Source: CAURMH01 sp963525745 (lineage in GTDB: Bacteria; Pseudomonadota; Gammaproteobacteria; Enterobacterales; Pasteurellaceae). From it: 21,348 bases of DNA. The notes under the pieces were generated by a model that was not told the DNA's origin, made no database searches, and saw only the letters and a list, made by a program, of their open reading frames with translations. Below are positions 20,648 through 21,348 of the stretch, one piece after another (position 1 is the first letter of the stretch; each line of letters opens with the position of its first letter). The stretch is taken from contig CAURMH010000027.1 of assembly GCA_963525745.1 (NCBI GenBank), positions 1 to 21,348 on the forward strand, written 5' to 3'. Both the position numbers and the translations under genes were made by a program.

Positions 20648-21348
20648 ATGTCAAATCAACCCCGTAAAATTTTAGTGACTTGTGCCCTGCCTTATGCCAA
20701 TGGCGCAATTCATTTAGGCCATATGTTGGAGCATATTCAAGCGGATATTTGGGTACGTTTTCAACGTATGCGTGGCAATAAAATCTATTTTGTCTGTGCC
20801 GACGATGCACACGGCACACCAATTATGTTGAATGCTGATAAACTCGGGATTACGCCGGAAGAACTCATTGCGCGCGCAAAAGCGGATCACGCGCGTGATT
20901 TCGCCGGTTTCAATATCAGCTTTGATAACTATCACTCCACGCACAGCGAAGAAAACAAACTGCTCACCGCGGAAATTTATAATAAATTAAAAGCCAACGG
21001 TTTCATTAAAAGTAAAGTGATTTCTCAGCTGTTTGATCCTGAAAAAAAGATGTTCTTACCGGATCGCTTTGTGAAAGGCACTTGCCCGAAATGTCACGCG
21101 GAAGATCAATATGGTGATAACTGCGAAGTGTGTGCTTCAACTTATAGCCCGATGGATTTAATCAATCCACGTTCTGTCGTTTCCGGTGCAACACCAATTG
21201 TGAAAGAATCCGAGCACTTCTTCTTTGATTTACCGGCATTTGAAGCGATGTTGCAAGACTGGACACATTCCGGAACGCTTCAATCTGAAATCGCTAACAA
21301 AATGCAAGAATGGTTTGAAAGTGGTTTGCAACAATGGGATATTTCTCG
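20648..21348 (+). CDS. metG: MetG, methionyl-tRNA synthetase (N-terminal part)
   Basis: MetG charges tRNA-Met with methionine. The visible 233 residues include the class I signature HLGH in PYANGAIHLGHMLEHIQAD (residues about 15-33), DDAHGTPI near 52, and the knuckle CPKCHAEDQYGDNCEVC near 145-161, which holds the zinc in this subfamily. The KMSKS loop lies beyond the window end. AAGAGA precedes the ATG. It is divergent from mrp as in E. coli, with the toxin gene 102 bases upstream. Confidence 0.97.
   Translation, partial: MSNQPRKILVTCALPYANGAIHLGHMLEHIQADIWVRFQRMRGNKIYFVCADDAHGTPIMLNADKLGITPEELIARAKADHARDFAGFNISFDNYHSTHSEENKLLTAEIYNKLKANGFIKSKVISQLFDPEKKMFLPDRFVKGTCPKCHAEDQYGDNCEVCASTYSPMDLINPRSVVSGATPIVKESEHFFFDLPAFEAMLQDWTHSGTLQSEIANKMQEWFESGLQQWDIS

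Noticed and set aside
1..21348. CRISPR arrays, tRNA and rRNA genes.
   Set aside because: I saw no regularly spaced direct repeats, no tRNA-like cloverleaf ending and no rRNA sequence on either strand.

Overview
The window looks like a Pasteurellaceae chromosome, most likely Aggregatibacter or a close Haemophilus relative. The evidence is the many copies of the Haemophilus-type DNA uptake signal (core AAGTGCGGT), the gene content and order (fnr-uspE, cvpA-purF, yfbV next to ackA-pta, mrp facing metG), and proteins that read like H. influenzae/E. coli orthologues. The genus is inferred from memory, not from a search.

Positions 1-10040 are conserved core: the tail of ettA, a SirB-family membrane gene, a tiny membrane ORF on the opposite strand, fnr and uspE, glpT, the cvpA-purF purine operon behind a PurR-type operator, yfbV, and the ackA-pta acetate pathway. 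FNR-type boxes lie in front of fnr and in front of ackA, so the anaerobic regulator and a target pathway sit in one window. Pta is short: the acetyltransferase domain is intact, but most of the usual long N-terminal region, including the DRTGG segment, is missing.

Positions about 10040-18710 are an accessory, partly decayed region. From left to right it holds an MCE/PqiB-like fragment, a cobB copy collapsed by an internal deletion, an IS481-type transposase fragment with a frameshift, an unknown gene start, a 5'-nucleotidase pseudogene with three stops, a cluster of strong inverted repeats, an AT-rich intact DUF262/DUF1524 (GmrSD-like) gene, a second and unrelated Sir2 gene collapsed by an internal deletion, an unknown 139-residue protein translationally coupled to a stand-alone FtsK-gamma-like DNA-binding protein, and then an apparently intact leftward set: WYL regulator, double-AAA+ ATPase, CobB sirtuin. 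I found no perfect Haemophilus-type uptake signal from 10492 to 18218, while the AAA+ gene carries two signals of the Actinobacillus/Mannheimia dialect (core ACAAGCGGT). That points to transfer from another Pasteurellaceae clade.

The most system-like part is WYL-AAA+-CobB. Both WYL and AAA+ are preceded by a strong intrinsic terminator whose U-tract ends right at the ribosome binding site, leaving no room for a promoter in between. A 15-bp palindrome between WYL and AAA+ recurs, with one base changed, ahead of the 5'-nucleotidase pseudogene. Positions 18758-21348 return to core: mrp on the minus strand and metG (cut by the window end) on the plus strand, separated by a small RelE/ParE-type toxin-antitoxin pair.
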